Source of the DNA: Actinomycetota bacterium | GTDB taxonomy: Bacteria > Actinomycetota > Acidimicrobiia > Acidimicrobiales > Ilumatobacteraceae | Direction: 5' to 3' | Assembly (NCBI GenBank): GCA_009704065.1 | Contig: WLEX01000012.1 | Span: forward strand, 1 to 13,546 | DNA: 13,546 nucleotides | Shown here: piece after piece, positions 7,764-13,546 of the stretch | How positions within the stretch are numbered: position 1 is the first letter of the stretch | Layout: each line of letters opens with the position of its first letter | Position numbers and translations under genes: made by a program | The notes under the pieces: generated by a model | What the model was told of the DNA's origin: nothing | The model's database searches: none | The model's input: the letters and a program-made list of their open reading frames with translations, nothing else

Positions 7764-9266
7764 CTAATCGTGCTCAAGTGGAAGACGCAACGTCACCACT
7801 GTTCCGGTGTTTCTATCCCGAGGCACCAAATCAACAGCTGCAAGTTCTGTTGCTACCGCGGGCCTCATCTCAATGGACCCAGCTAATTCAGTCGTCACCA
7901 ACGTGCGCACAATGGAAAGCCCAAGGCCAGTGGCGTCGGCCAACTTGAATCCGTCAGGAATTCCACGCCCATCGTCAATGACTGAAACACGTAATTCAGT
8001 ATCGCTGACATCGAGTTCGACCACTACGTTTCCGCCACCATCACCTTCGGGGAAACCATGGTCGACCGCATTTTGCAATAGCTCTGTGAGCACCACCGAT
8101 AGCGGGGTTACCACAGTGGCGGGAAGACGTCCACCGTCACCAATGACCACAAATCGCACTGGTCGATCTGGTGATTGCAAGCTCTCTTCCACAAGGCGAA
8201 GAAGTGGCCGAACAATTTCGATAAAGGCAACGTCGTCGCCTGGTTCACGAGACAAGGTTTCATGTACCAGAGCAATCGTGCGAATGCGTCGTACAGATTC
8301 CGCAACTGCAGCTTTAGCTTCGGGTGATTCCAAACGGCGTGCTTGCAATCGCAACAACGAAGAGATTGTCTGCAAGTTGTTCTTCACACGGTGATGAATC
8401 TCACGAATGGTTGCGTCTTTCGACAAAATCAATCGGTCACGACGTCTGAGTTCACTGACATCACGTAGCAGCATGACTGCACCGAGAACTGTTGATTCTT
8501 CATCGACTATGTCGACAATGGGGATGCAACGAGTCAACAAAGTGACATCTGCTGTTTGTTCAAATTCTTCGACCACAGGTTCAAATCGTTCGAAGGCCTG
8601 ACGCACTGAAGAATCGATCACACCGAGTTCGGCAAGAGTTTGCCCCACGGCATTTGCGCTAATGCCTACGCGGTGCAATGCCGACGTGGCGTTTGGTGAT
8701 GCGTACCGCACGCGCGAATCAGCATCGAGCACAATGGCGCCGTCTCCCACACGTGGCGCCACACTTGAGTCGGCAACTCTGCCTGCGAACGGAAACGTTC
8801 CTTTTACGATCATTGCTGCGAATTTGTCGAACATCTCTAAATAGGTACGTTCAAGTTCTCCTGGTTGACGACCAGTTCGGCGCGACCACTCACGGGTGAG
8901 AACAGCAATCACTTCGCCTTCATATTTCACGGGAATTGCCATCATGCGGCAATCTTCCACGACGCCTTGCACAAAAATTTCACCTTCAATCGGAACACCC
9001 GATGAGAATGCTTGACCTAGCAACGGCTGTTCGTCTGCCGATGTCGTAGAACCCACCCAGTCGGCCAGGTACAACGTTTGACCAGTTGCGGCACGTACTT
9101 GTGCCAGCACCATCCAGTTATCACCTTCAACGGGGACGTACAAGAGCAAGTCAGCAAAGCACAGGTCGGCGAGCATGCCCCATTCGCTAACAAGGTTGAC
9201 CAAATGTGTGGTCTGCTCTTTCGATAACTGCGTGTGTTGGCGTGAGAGTTCACCAATGGTTGTCAT
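7764..9266 (-). CDS. pdtaS: PdtaS-type cytosolic sensor histidine kinase
   Basis: A 500-residue soluble histidine kinase with no membrane segment. Domains in order are an N-terminal GAF-like sensor (about 1-155), a PAS domain (about 170-275), a HisKA_2 dimerisation segment (about 285-345) and a HATPase domain (about 385-497). The phosphoacceptor is His292 in HHRVKNNLQ (HRxxN type). ATP-site boxes are the N-box ELLQNAVDH (Asn399), DDGRGI (431-436) and TGLGLSIV (446-453). Length and order match M. tuberculosis PdtaS, whose partner PdtaR is an ANTAR-domain antiterminator that binds RNA. No ANTAR gene is in this window, so the partner must be elsewhere. GGAG precedes the ATG. A DUF3107 gene lies 65 bases upstream on the same strand. 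Published work on PdtaS reports a response to copper and nitric oxide; conservation of that here is inference. Confidence 0.93.
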   Translation of the reverse strand: MTTIGELSRQHTQLSKEQTTHLVNLVSEWGMLADLCFADLLLYVPVEGDNWMVLAQVRAATGQTLYLADWVGSTTSADEQPLLGQAFSSGVPIEGEIFVQGVVEDCRMMAIPVKYEGEVIAVLTREWSRRTGRQPGELERTYLEMFDKFAAMIVKGTFPFAGRVADSSVAPRVGDGAIVLDADSRVRYASPNATSALHRVGISANAVGQTLAELGVIDSSVRQAFERFEPVVEEFEQTADVTLLTRCIPIVDIVDEESTVLGAVMLLRDVSELRRRDRLILSKDATIREIHHRVKNNLQTISSLLRLQARRLESPEAKAAVAESVRRIRTIALVHETLSREPGDDVAFIEIVRPLLRLVEESLQSPDRPVRFVVIGDGGRLPATVVTPLSVVLTELLQNAVDHGFPEGDGGGNVVVELDVSDTELRVSVIDDGRGIPDGFKLADATGLGLSIVRTLVTTELAGSIEMRPAVATELAAVDLVPRDRNTGTVVTLRLPLEHD

Positions 9267-9299
9267 AGACGCTCCGTTCTATGAGCAAGTCTGCCCTAC

Positions 9300-9315
9300 C
9301 TGTCTATACCGACAG
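9300..9315 (-). promoter_or_regulatory. Possible pdtaS promoter -10 inside a short inverted repeat
   Basis: On the minus strand TATAGA (9308-9303) lies about 37 bases before the pdtaS ATG. It sits within a small inverted repeat, CTGTC (9300-9304) and GACAG (9311-9315), with six bases between the arms. No good -35 is seen. It could be a promoter/operator for pdtaS separate from the DUF3107 gene, but a five-base repeat may be chance. Confidence 0.25.
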
Positions 9316-9331
9316 TGACATTGCGGAGTTT

Positions 9332-9568
9332 TTAGTCGCCAAATCCGATGCGACGCTCCGCATCGGTGGAGCCAATTTCGACATAAGCGATTTTGGCAGC
9401 AGGAATTGCGATGTCGCGACCCTTTTTATCGGTGATCCACAATGTGTCGACTTCACCCTTGAGTGCTTTCTCGACGGACTTCTTCAAGGCGTCACGCGCC
9501 TTTGTATCGTCTTCAACTTCGAGAGCGATCTCGCGAGGTGCTTGTGTGATTCCGATGCGAATGTCCAC
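9332..9568 (-). CDS. DUF3107 family small protein
   Basis: A 78-residue acidic protein of the actinobacterial DUF3107 family, like Rv3208A (TB9.4) of M. tuberculosis. The characteristic start (MDIRIGITQAPREI), the central helix and the IPAAKIAYVEIG strand near the C-terminus are all present. It has no cysteine, signal peptide or membrane segment, and its function is not known. The start is GTG at 9568, with only a weak purine stretch upstream. It lies 73 bases downstream of mrp and 65 bases upstream of pdtaS on the same strand. A hairpin sits between it and mrp, so it may have its own transcript. Confidence 0.85.
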   Translation of the reverse strand: MDIRIGITQAPREIALEVEDDTKARDALKKSVEKALKGEVDTLWITDKKGRDIAIPAAKIAYVEIGSTDAERRIGFGD

Positions 9569-9611
9569 TGTGGTTCCGTGTTCTCTTGAGGTGTAAAAGA
9601 TGACTGCCTAT

Positions 9612-9632
9612 TGTGGGCAATCGATGCCCACA
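9612..9632. repeat. Perfect inverted repeat between mrp and the DUF3107 gene
   Basis: Arms TGTGGGCA (9612-9619) and TGCCCACA (9625-9632) pair perfectly over eight bases around a five-base loop (ATCGA). It starts ten bases after the mrp stop. No uridine run follows immediately on either strand; only a TTTT occurs about 13 bases on. It could be a terminator without a U-tract, an RNA processing site, or an operator for the DUF3107 gene. Confidence 0.6.
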
Positions 9633-9641
9633 CGGTACAGG

Positions 9642-10784
9642 TCAGACCATGGTGAGTCCTGCGCTGAAGATTTTCTTGGGCTTCATTGCGTCGATTTGAG
9701 CTGCAAGTGCGTGGAATGCAGCACCTGCTTCGGATTCGGGTGAAACGGCAGCAATGGGGTGACCGTCGTCTCCGCCTTCGCGTAATTGCATCACCAAAGG
9801 AATTTGCGCCAAAAGTGGCACTTCGAGTTCGGCTGCGAGCTCTGCCCCACCACCTGCACCAAAGAGTTCGTAGCGCTTGCCATCGTCGCCGGTAAACCAC
9901 GACATGTTCTCAATAACTCCACGCACAGTGAGGTTGACTTTCTTTGCCATTGCTGCAGAGAGACGTGCAACTTTTTGTGCAGCTTCTTGTGGCGTAGTAA
10001 CCACGAAAACTTCGCCACGTGGCAAGTACTGGCTGAGGCTCAATGCGATATCGCCAGTGCCTGGTGGCATGTCGATCAACAAGTAATCGGGTTCATCCCA
10101 GAACACATCGGTGAGAAATTGCTCGAGGGCTTTGTGCAACATTGGGCCACGCCAAATGACTGCTTCGCCTTCGGGTACGAAATACCCAATAGAAATACAG
10201 CGAACTCCGTAGTTTTCTGGAGGCAACAACATGCCATCGATGACCACAGGCTCACGTTCGGCGCCCAACATACGAGGAATTGAATATCCGTAAATATCAG
10301 CGTCGACAATGCCTACGGTTTTGCCGGTTGCTGCAAGTGCAACGGCGAGGTTTGTTGTAACGCTGCTTTTGCCAACGCCACCCTTGCCCGAAGAAATAAG
10401 CAGAACACGAGTTTTAGAATCTTTTGCAGCGAACGGAACGGAACGACCTTCAGCATGTCCGTGAGCTTGACCACTGCCTGCAGTTGCACCAGGGTTGCCA
10501 TTCAACATGGTGCGAACGTTCTCACGTTGTGCATCGGTCATGACACCAAAGTTGATGCTGACTCCGCCGCCATTCACCATGGGGGTCAACGCCTTCGTTA
10601 CTCGATCGGTGATTTCGTTACGCATTGGGCAACCAGGCACGGTGAGCGTGATGGTGAGCGATACGCCTTGGCTCGATACGGCCACATCGTGCACCATGTC
10701 GAGATCGACAATGGAACGGTGTAATTCGGGGTCTTCCACCGGGCGAAGAGCCTCGATGATTTGTTCAACTGTGGGTGTGGACAT
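9642..10784 (-). CDS. mrp: Mrp/ApbC-family P-loop ATPase (Fe-S carrier type)
   Basis: A 380-residue Mrp-type ATPase. An N-terminal DUF59/MIP18 domain (about 1-85) contains the conserved VPGCPM (Cys52). A low-complexity Gly/Ala/His linker (about 95-117) leads to the Mrp P-loop domain. Its deviant Walker A is KGGVGKS (134-140), followed by DADIYGYSIPRMLG (161-174) and LIDMPPGTGD (236-245). Relatives deliver Fe-S clusters to apo-proteins. At the place where E. coli ApbC has its cluster-bridging C-x-x-C, this protein reads ENMSWFTGDDGKRYELFG (292-309) with no cysteine. The only cysteines are Cys52 and Cys196. ATG 10784 is chosen because GGAG ends five bases upstream and because family members start the same way. 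An in-frame ATG at 10823 would add 13 residues. It is divergent from a SufR-like regulator, which fits control by Fe-S status. Confidence 0.93.
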   Translation of the reverse strand: MSTPTVEQIIEALRPVEDPELHRSIVDLDMVHDVAVSSQGVSLTITLTVPGCPMRNEITDRVTKALTPMVNGGGVSINFGVMTDAQRENVRTMLNGNPGATAGSGQAHGHAEGRSVPFAAKDSKTRVLLISSGKGGVGKSSVTTNLAVALAATGKTVGIVDADIYGYSIPRMLGAEREPVVIDGMLLPPENYGVRCISIGYFVPEGEAVIWRGPMLHKALEQFLTDVFWDEPDYLLIDMPPGTGDIALSLSQYLPRGEVFVVTTPQEAAQKVARLSAAMAKKVNLTVRGVIENMSWFTGDDGKRYELFGAGGGAELAAELEVPLLAQIPLVMQLREGGDDGHPIAAVSPESEAGAAFHALAAQIDAMKPKKIFSAGLTMV

Positions 10785-10823
10785 GGGGACTCCGATGAAT
10801 TGGGGATTTTGCACTACGGCCAT

Positions 10824-10836
10824 AGGTATAATACCT
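10824..10836. promoter_or_regulatory. Symmetric bidirectional promoter/operator between mrp and the SufR-like gene
   Basis: A 13-base perfect palindrome, AGGTAT-a-ATACCT, carries TATAAT on the plus strand (10827-10832) and TATTAT on the minus strand (10833-10828). The plus-strand element is six bases before a GTG at 10839, placing the transcription start on the start codon of the regulator. The minus-strand element would start transcription near 10821, giving mrp a leader of about 37 bases with its GGAG. No strong -35 is seen on either side. The same palindrome could also be the regulator's own operator. Confidence 0.5.
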
Positions 10837-10838
10837 GT

Positions 10839-11570
10839 GTGTCTGAAGTGACCACTACCCACCTCATGACACCCAAGGCATTTACTGCCACGGTGTCAGC
10901 CATGACCTCGGCTTTTGGTGACCCTACGCGACGAGCCATCTATCTTTTCTCGCGTGAACACGCAGAAGGCGTTACCGCCACGCAAGTTTCCGACCAATTC
11001 AGCCTTCACGCCAATGTTGCTCGTCATCATCTCGACAAACTCGCTGCTGGCGGATATCTCGAAGTCACTATTGAACGAGCAAAAGCACAAGGTGTTGGTC
11101 GTCCTTCAAAGCATTACCGCGTTGCAAGCAAAGACAACGAACTTGAATTCTCCGTTCGTACCGACGACCTAGTTCTCACTTTGCTGGGCAAAGCACTTGC
11201 CGCATTGCCGCCCGACATGGCACACACCATCGCCGAACAGGTAGGTCGTGATTACGGCAAAGCAATGGCAACCGGATTAACCGGCCACGACGCAGCTGTT
11301 GGGCATCGTTCTTTGCGTTCAGCAATTCAAGCTGTTGCCGATGCACTCACTGCGCATGGTTTTGCAGCTCATACCGATAGCACGCACGACAAAATGCGCA
11401 TTGTTACAAGTCATTGTCCATTTGGAGATGTTGCAATCGATCACCCGGTTATCTGCGCCGTAGAGCGCGGCATGGTGAAGGGAATGCTCGGTGCCATCTA
11501 TGGCGAAACCGACCCTGAAACTATTGACTCGTTGCCCGCTGGCGACACTTTGTGCATCACCACGGTGTAA
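10839..11570 (+). CDS. SufR-like winged-helix Fe-S regulator
   Basis: A DNA-binding repressor-type protein of 243 residues. The N-terminal winged helix-turn-helix spans about 22-96, with the recognition helix near SLHANVARHHLDKL and the wing at GRPSKHYRV (87-95). A helical middle part (about 107-175) follows. The C-terminal segment holds SHCPFG (Cys193), HPVICAVERG (Cys206) and TLCITTV (Cys239). Cys193 and Cys206 are separated by 12 residues, as are the first two ligands of cyanobacterial SufR (C-x12-C-x13-C-x14-C). The classical third cysteine is absent, so any cluster here would use three Cys or an added His. GTG 10839 is chosen because a TATAAT sits six bases before it (leaderless start) and no ribosome site precedes the ATG at 10866. 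It is divergent from mrp, and it ends four bases from the convergent Moco enzyme gene. Confidence 0.85.
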   Translation: MSEVTTTHLMTPKAFTATVSAMTSAFGDPTRRAIYLFSREHAEGVTATQVSDQFSLHANVARHHLDKLAAGGYLEVTIERAKAQGVGRPSKHYRVASKDNELEFSVRTDDLVLTLLGKALAALPPDMAHTIAEQVGRDYGKAMATGLTGHDAAVGHRSLRSAIQAVADALTAHGFAAHTDSTHDKMRIVTSHCPFGDVAIDHPVICAVERGMVKGMLGAIYGETDPETIDSLPAGDTLCITTV

Positions 11571-11574
11571 CTGC

Positions 11575-12186
11575 TTAATCGCCCCAGTGGCGTTGCTCTA
11601 AAAATGGATCACCGTACATGTGGTATCCATTTCGTTCCCAGAAACCTGGTTGATCGTTGTCGCGCACTTCAATTCCGCGCAACCACTTTGGAGACTTCCA
11701 AAAATACAAATTAGGAATCAACAAACGAACTGGACCTCCATGGATTGGTTCGATTGGTTCGTTATCAAATTCCCACACCACTAAAGATTCATCACGCGTG
11801 GCATCGTCGAATGGCAAGTTAGCGGTGTAGCCAAATTCGGCGTGACCCATGATGTGCGAAGCACCTTCTTGCACACCTGCTGTTTCTAACAAATCGCGCA
11901 ACCGCACACCGCGCCACACGGTGTCGAACTTCGACCATTTTGTTACACAGTGAATATCGGTTGTGAGTGTCACCGAAGGCAGTGCCGTGAGTTGTTCAAA
12001 GGTAAGCACGTACGGCGAATCGACGAGACCACCAATGGAAAGGCTCCACTCACCAGGTTCATAGGTGGGAACTTCTCCCACGTGTAACACAGGGAATCGA
12101 TCGGTGAGATATTGACCTGGCGGTAGACGAGCCGCGTCGTACCCCTTTGCCACCACTTCTTCACGATTGCGATCGAAAAAACCCAT
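11575..12186 (-). CDS. Sulfite-oxidase-like molybdopterin oxidoreductase
   Basis: A 203-residue enzyme of the sulfite oxidase/YedY (MsrP) molybdopterin fold. The Mo-ligand cysteine is Cys80 in TDIHCVTKWSKFDTVWRGV (76-94). The family's start RLPPGQ (20-25), the GGPVRLLIPNLYFWKSPKWL stretch in the C-terminal half and the closing FWERNGYHMYGDP are present. There is no Tat signal or membrane anchor, so unlike MsrP it should stay in the cytosol. It lacks the dimerisation domain of classical sulfite oxidases and has no heme domain. The substrate is unknown; 'sulfite oxidase-like' is a fold name, not a tested activity. The stop codon is four bases from that of the convergent SufR-like gene. A GGGG run before the ATG is the only ribosome-site candidate. 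Confidence 0.92.
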   Translation of the reverse strand: MGFFDRNREEVVAKGYDAARLPPGQYLTDRFPVLHVGEVPTYEPGEWSLSIGGLVDSPYVLTFEQLTALPSVTLTTDIHCVTKWSKFDTVWRGVRLRDLLETAGVQEGASHIMGHAEFGYTANLPFDDATRDESLVVWEFDNEPIEPIHGGPVRLLIPNLYFWKSPKWLRGIEVRDNDQPGFWERNGYHMYGDPFLEQRHWGD

Positions 12187-12228
12187 AACCCCATTCTGCC
12201 CCTAAAAGTTCACCTGCATGTTGCTCTC

Positions 12229-12249
12229 GCCCACGGTTACGGTGTGGGC
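12229..12249. repeat. Inverted repeat overlapping the phosphatase start region
   Basis: Arms GCCCAC (12229-12234) and GTGGGC (12244-12249) are perfect complements separated by nine bases and end right before ATG 12250. A -10-like TACGGT (12238-12243) lies between the arms, six bases from the ATG. It may therefore be an operator on a leaderless promoter, or a hairpin masking the start on a longer transcript. The half-site GTGGGC also forms the core of the repeat at 9612-9632. Confidence 0.4.
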
Positions 12250-12714
12250 ATGCCGATCTATTTCGTCCGCCATGCAAAAGCGGGCAGCCGCTCCACATGG
12301 GAAGGCGACGACCGTGACAGACCACTGGTGGACGACGGCTGGAAACAAGCCCATGCCTTGGCAACCCTCCTTGCCCCCCTGCAACCGACTGTGCTGTGGT
12401 CGAGCCCATATGAGCGCTGCCAACAGACTTTGCAACCACTCGCTGAACTCACGGGCCTCACCGTGATGGTTGACAAGCGATTAGAAGAAGAGTCACCCCT
12501 CGAGCTATCACTCGCCGCTCTCGACGACGCCCCTGACAATGCAGTGTTGTGCAGTCATGGCGATGTCATCCCCGATGCCATCAACGGGCTCTTGCGTCGC
12601 GGAATGGACATCGGTGATGCGCCCCATGCGTTAAAGAAGGCAAGCACTTTTGTGTTGCACCGTGTGAATGGTTTGTTTGTGAGCGCCGAGTACTGGGCAC
12701 CACCGAAGGTGTAA
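12250..12714 (+). CDS. SixA-like histidine phosphatase
   Basis: A 154-residue protein of the histidine phosphatase superfamily (branch 1), close in size and layout to SixA. SixA proteins remove phosphate from phosphohistidine on signalling or transport proteins. Catalytic residues are Arg7-His8 in VRHAK (an RHA version of the RHG box), Arg56 in SSPYERC, the acidic patch near Glu79-Glu81, and His103 in CSHGD. There is no signal peptide. The start is uncertain. GTG 12244 is in frame two codons earlier, and ATG 12250 is preferred because a TACGGT element lies six bases before it and no ribosome site is visible. It is divergent from the Moco enzyme and ends three bases from the convergent ccmI. 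The substrate here is unknown. Confidence 0.88.
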   Translation: MPIYFVRHAKAGSRSTWEGDDRDRPLVDDGWKQAHALATLLAPLQPTVLWSSPYERCQQTLQPLAELTGLTVMVDKRLEEESPLELSLAALDDAPDNAVLCSHGDVIPDAINGLLRRGMDIGDAPHALKKASTFVLHRVNGLFVSAEYWAPPKV

Positions 12715-12717
12715 CAG

Positions 12718-13428
12718 CTAACCGGCGGCTTTATTCACTTCAGCCGCAATGGAATCCACAAAGCTTTGTACTTCCTTCGGAGGATTCATCGCCTTGCATG
12801 TGTCAATTTGCGGTTTGGCCAATTTTGCGTTGCTCAGAAAACGGAAATACACAATTCCCAAAAAGCAATGTGCATCCGGATAATCGGGTTCTGCCTTTTG
12901 AGCTCGCAACAAGTCGCCCACCGCCGTGGCAAGTGCAACTTGTTTTACAGTGCCTGTTGCACCGCGAGCTGTGAGTGCCAAGATCCACGAACGATATGTG
13001 AGAGCTTCAGGGTTGTCGGGCTCAAGCTTCAATACCTGTGTGTATAACTCAATTGCTTTGCCAGGGTCACGAAAATTCAACTGACGCGCACTAGCGAGTA
13101 ATCCACTTGTACTTTGTTCGATTCCGCCCGACGAAGATTGACCAGGAAGACGTTGACCCGATTGCCGTGCAACAAGCACTCCTGCACCCGCAGCAATGAG
13201 GAGCACAAGTATAGAAACAACGATGCGCTTTGCCCATGGCCGAGGCTGGAGTTCAGCTGCTTCTGCAGTGCCCTCTAGCTCGCGTGTCACCTTTGCTGCA
13301 CGAGCGATGTACCCATCACGCAACGTGGCATAGTCGGCGTTATCGATATCGCCGGCAGCCTTTTCACGTTCTAGATCTCGCAGCGAGTTTAGCAAGAATT
13401 CCTGTTCAGCGCGAAGTTCATCTGACAT
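12718..13428 (-). CDS. ccmI: CcmI-like TPR protein of cytochrome c maturation
   Basis: A 236-residue membrane-anchored TPR protein. The cytosolic N-terminal part (1-66) has the CcmI/CycH signature of a charged helix, FLLNSLRDLEREKAAGDID (11-29), followed by NADYATLRDGY. One transmembrane helix covers about 68-88. The outer part has a short Gly/Ser-rich spacer (about 89-107) and TPR-like helices at about 108-142 (KAIELYTQVLKLEPDNPEAL) and about 168-202. CcmI chaperones apocytochrome c to the heme-ligation complex. The preceding gene on this strand encodes the C-terminus of a CcmH-like protein and overlaps by one base through TGATG, which implies translational coupling. The two late cysteines (Cys188, Cys211) are not in a CxxC motif. 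Confidence 0.82.
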   Translation of the reverse strand: MSDELRAEQEFLLNSLRDLEREKAAGDIDNADYATLRDGYIARAAKVTRELEGTAEAAELQPRPWAKRIVVSILVLLIAAGAGVLVARQSGQRLPGQSSSGGIEQSTSGLLASARQLNFRDPGKAIELYTQVLKLEPDNPEALTYRSWILALTARGATGTVKQVALATAVGDLLRAQKAEPDYPDAHCFLGIVYFRFLSNAKLAKPQIDTCKAMNPPKEVQSFVDSIAAEVNKAAG

Positions 13429-13546
13429 CAGACATTTTCCTCGTCAGTGGGATCTTCACCAAGGAGCCTTTTCACCAAGGCGATGTCTTCTGCAGTTGCA
13501 TCTCCTGAGTTGTTACGTTTCCATCGACGAAAGGCCACAAAGAGGC
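13428..13546 (-). CDS. ccmH: CcmH-like cytochrome c biogenesis protein, C-terminal fragment
   Basis: Only the last 38 codons are in the window, and the gene enters from the right edge. The visible part begins with the end of a hydrophobic segment (LFVAF). A basic RRWKR stop-transfer cluster, a short polar stretch (NNSGDAT) and an acidic amphipathic tail (AEDIALVKRLLGEDPTDEENV) follow. This matches the C-terminal end of actinobacterial CcmH, a thiol reductant that keeps apocytochrome CxxCH cysteines reduced. The catalytic LRCxxC motif would lie outside the window. The stop TGA shares its last base with the ATG of ccmI. The assignment rests on the short tail plus the ccmI neighbour. Confidence 0.6.
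   Translation of the reverse strand, partial: LFVAFRRWKRNNSGDATAEDIALVKRLLGEDPTDEENV

Noticed and set aside
8108..8844. Plus-strand open frames opposite pdtaS
   Set aside because: These Ser/Thr/Arg-rich frames are antisense to a fully recognisable kinase and look like codon-bias shadows.
10785..10862. Longer mrp starting at 10862 or 10823
   Set aside because: These starts cross the divergent promoter palindrome. ATG 10784 has GGAG close upstream and matches the usual start of the family.

Overview
The window looks like chromosomal DNA of an actinobacterium. It carries a WhiB1-type Fe-S regulator beside a PdtaS-type histidine kinase, a DUF3107 gene, an actinobacterial Mrp ATPase and a possible leaderless gene start. 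Base composition is moderate, which would fit a low-GC Acidimicrobiia or freshwater/marine lineage better than Mycobacterium or Streptomyces. That placement is inference, and no rRNA is present to test it.

Positions 1-3625 form an AT-richer, accessory-looking block. On the minus strand is an unbroken 954-codon reading frame that starts at 2862 and runs off the left edge. It encodes a secreted, cysteine-containing protein made of tandem beta-sandwich (carboxypeptidase-regulatory-like) modules. Divergent from it (3014-3625) is a small single-pass membrane protein with a long Ser/Thr/Asn-rich stalk and a C-terminal domain I do not recognise. A clear bidirectional terminator (about 3724-3755) closes the block.

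Positions 3788-7279 hold etfB-etfA (electron transfer flavoprotein, minus strand). Divergent from them is a YegS/DAGK-type lipid kinase, which ends directly against a convergent glycerophosphodiester phosphodiesterase.

Positions 7349-9568 hold whiB1 with a good sigma-70-type promoter. Convergent with it is pdtaS, preceded by a DUF3107 gene. The whiB1/pdtaS convergent pair matches the M. tuberculosis arrangement.

Positions 9642-11570 hold mrp and a divergent SufR-like winged-helix regulator with a C-x12-C pair. A 13-bp palindrome between them carries a -10 hexamer on each strand.

Positions 11575-13546 hold a cytosolic sulfite-oxidase-like molybdopterin enzyme, a divergent SixA-like histidine phosphatase, and a convergent pair of cytochrome c maturation genes (ccmI, and the C-terminal end of ccmH) coupled through TGATG.

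The core part is rich in redox and Fe-S functions: ETF, WhiB, Mrp, the SufR-like regulator, a Moco enzyme and cytochrome c biogenesis. Four convergent gene pairs are separated by only 0-12 bases without a terminator, so their transcripts probably overlap at the 3' ends. I found no rRNA, tRNA, IS element, CRISPR array or intergenic gap longer than 300 bases.
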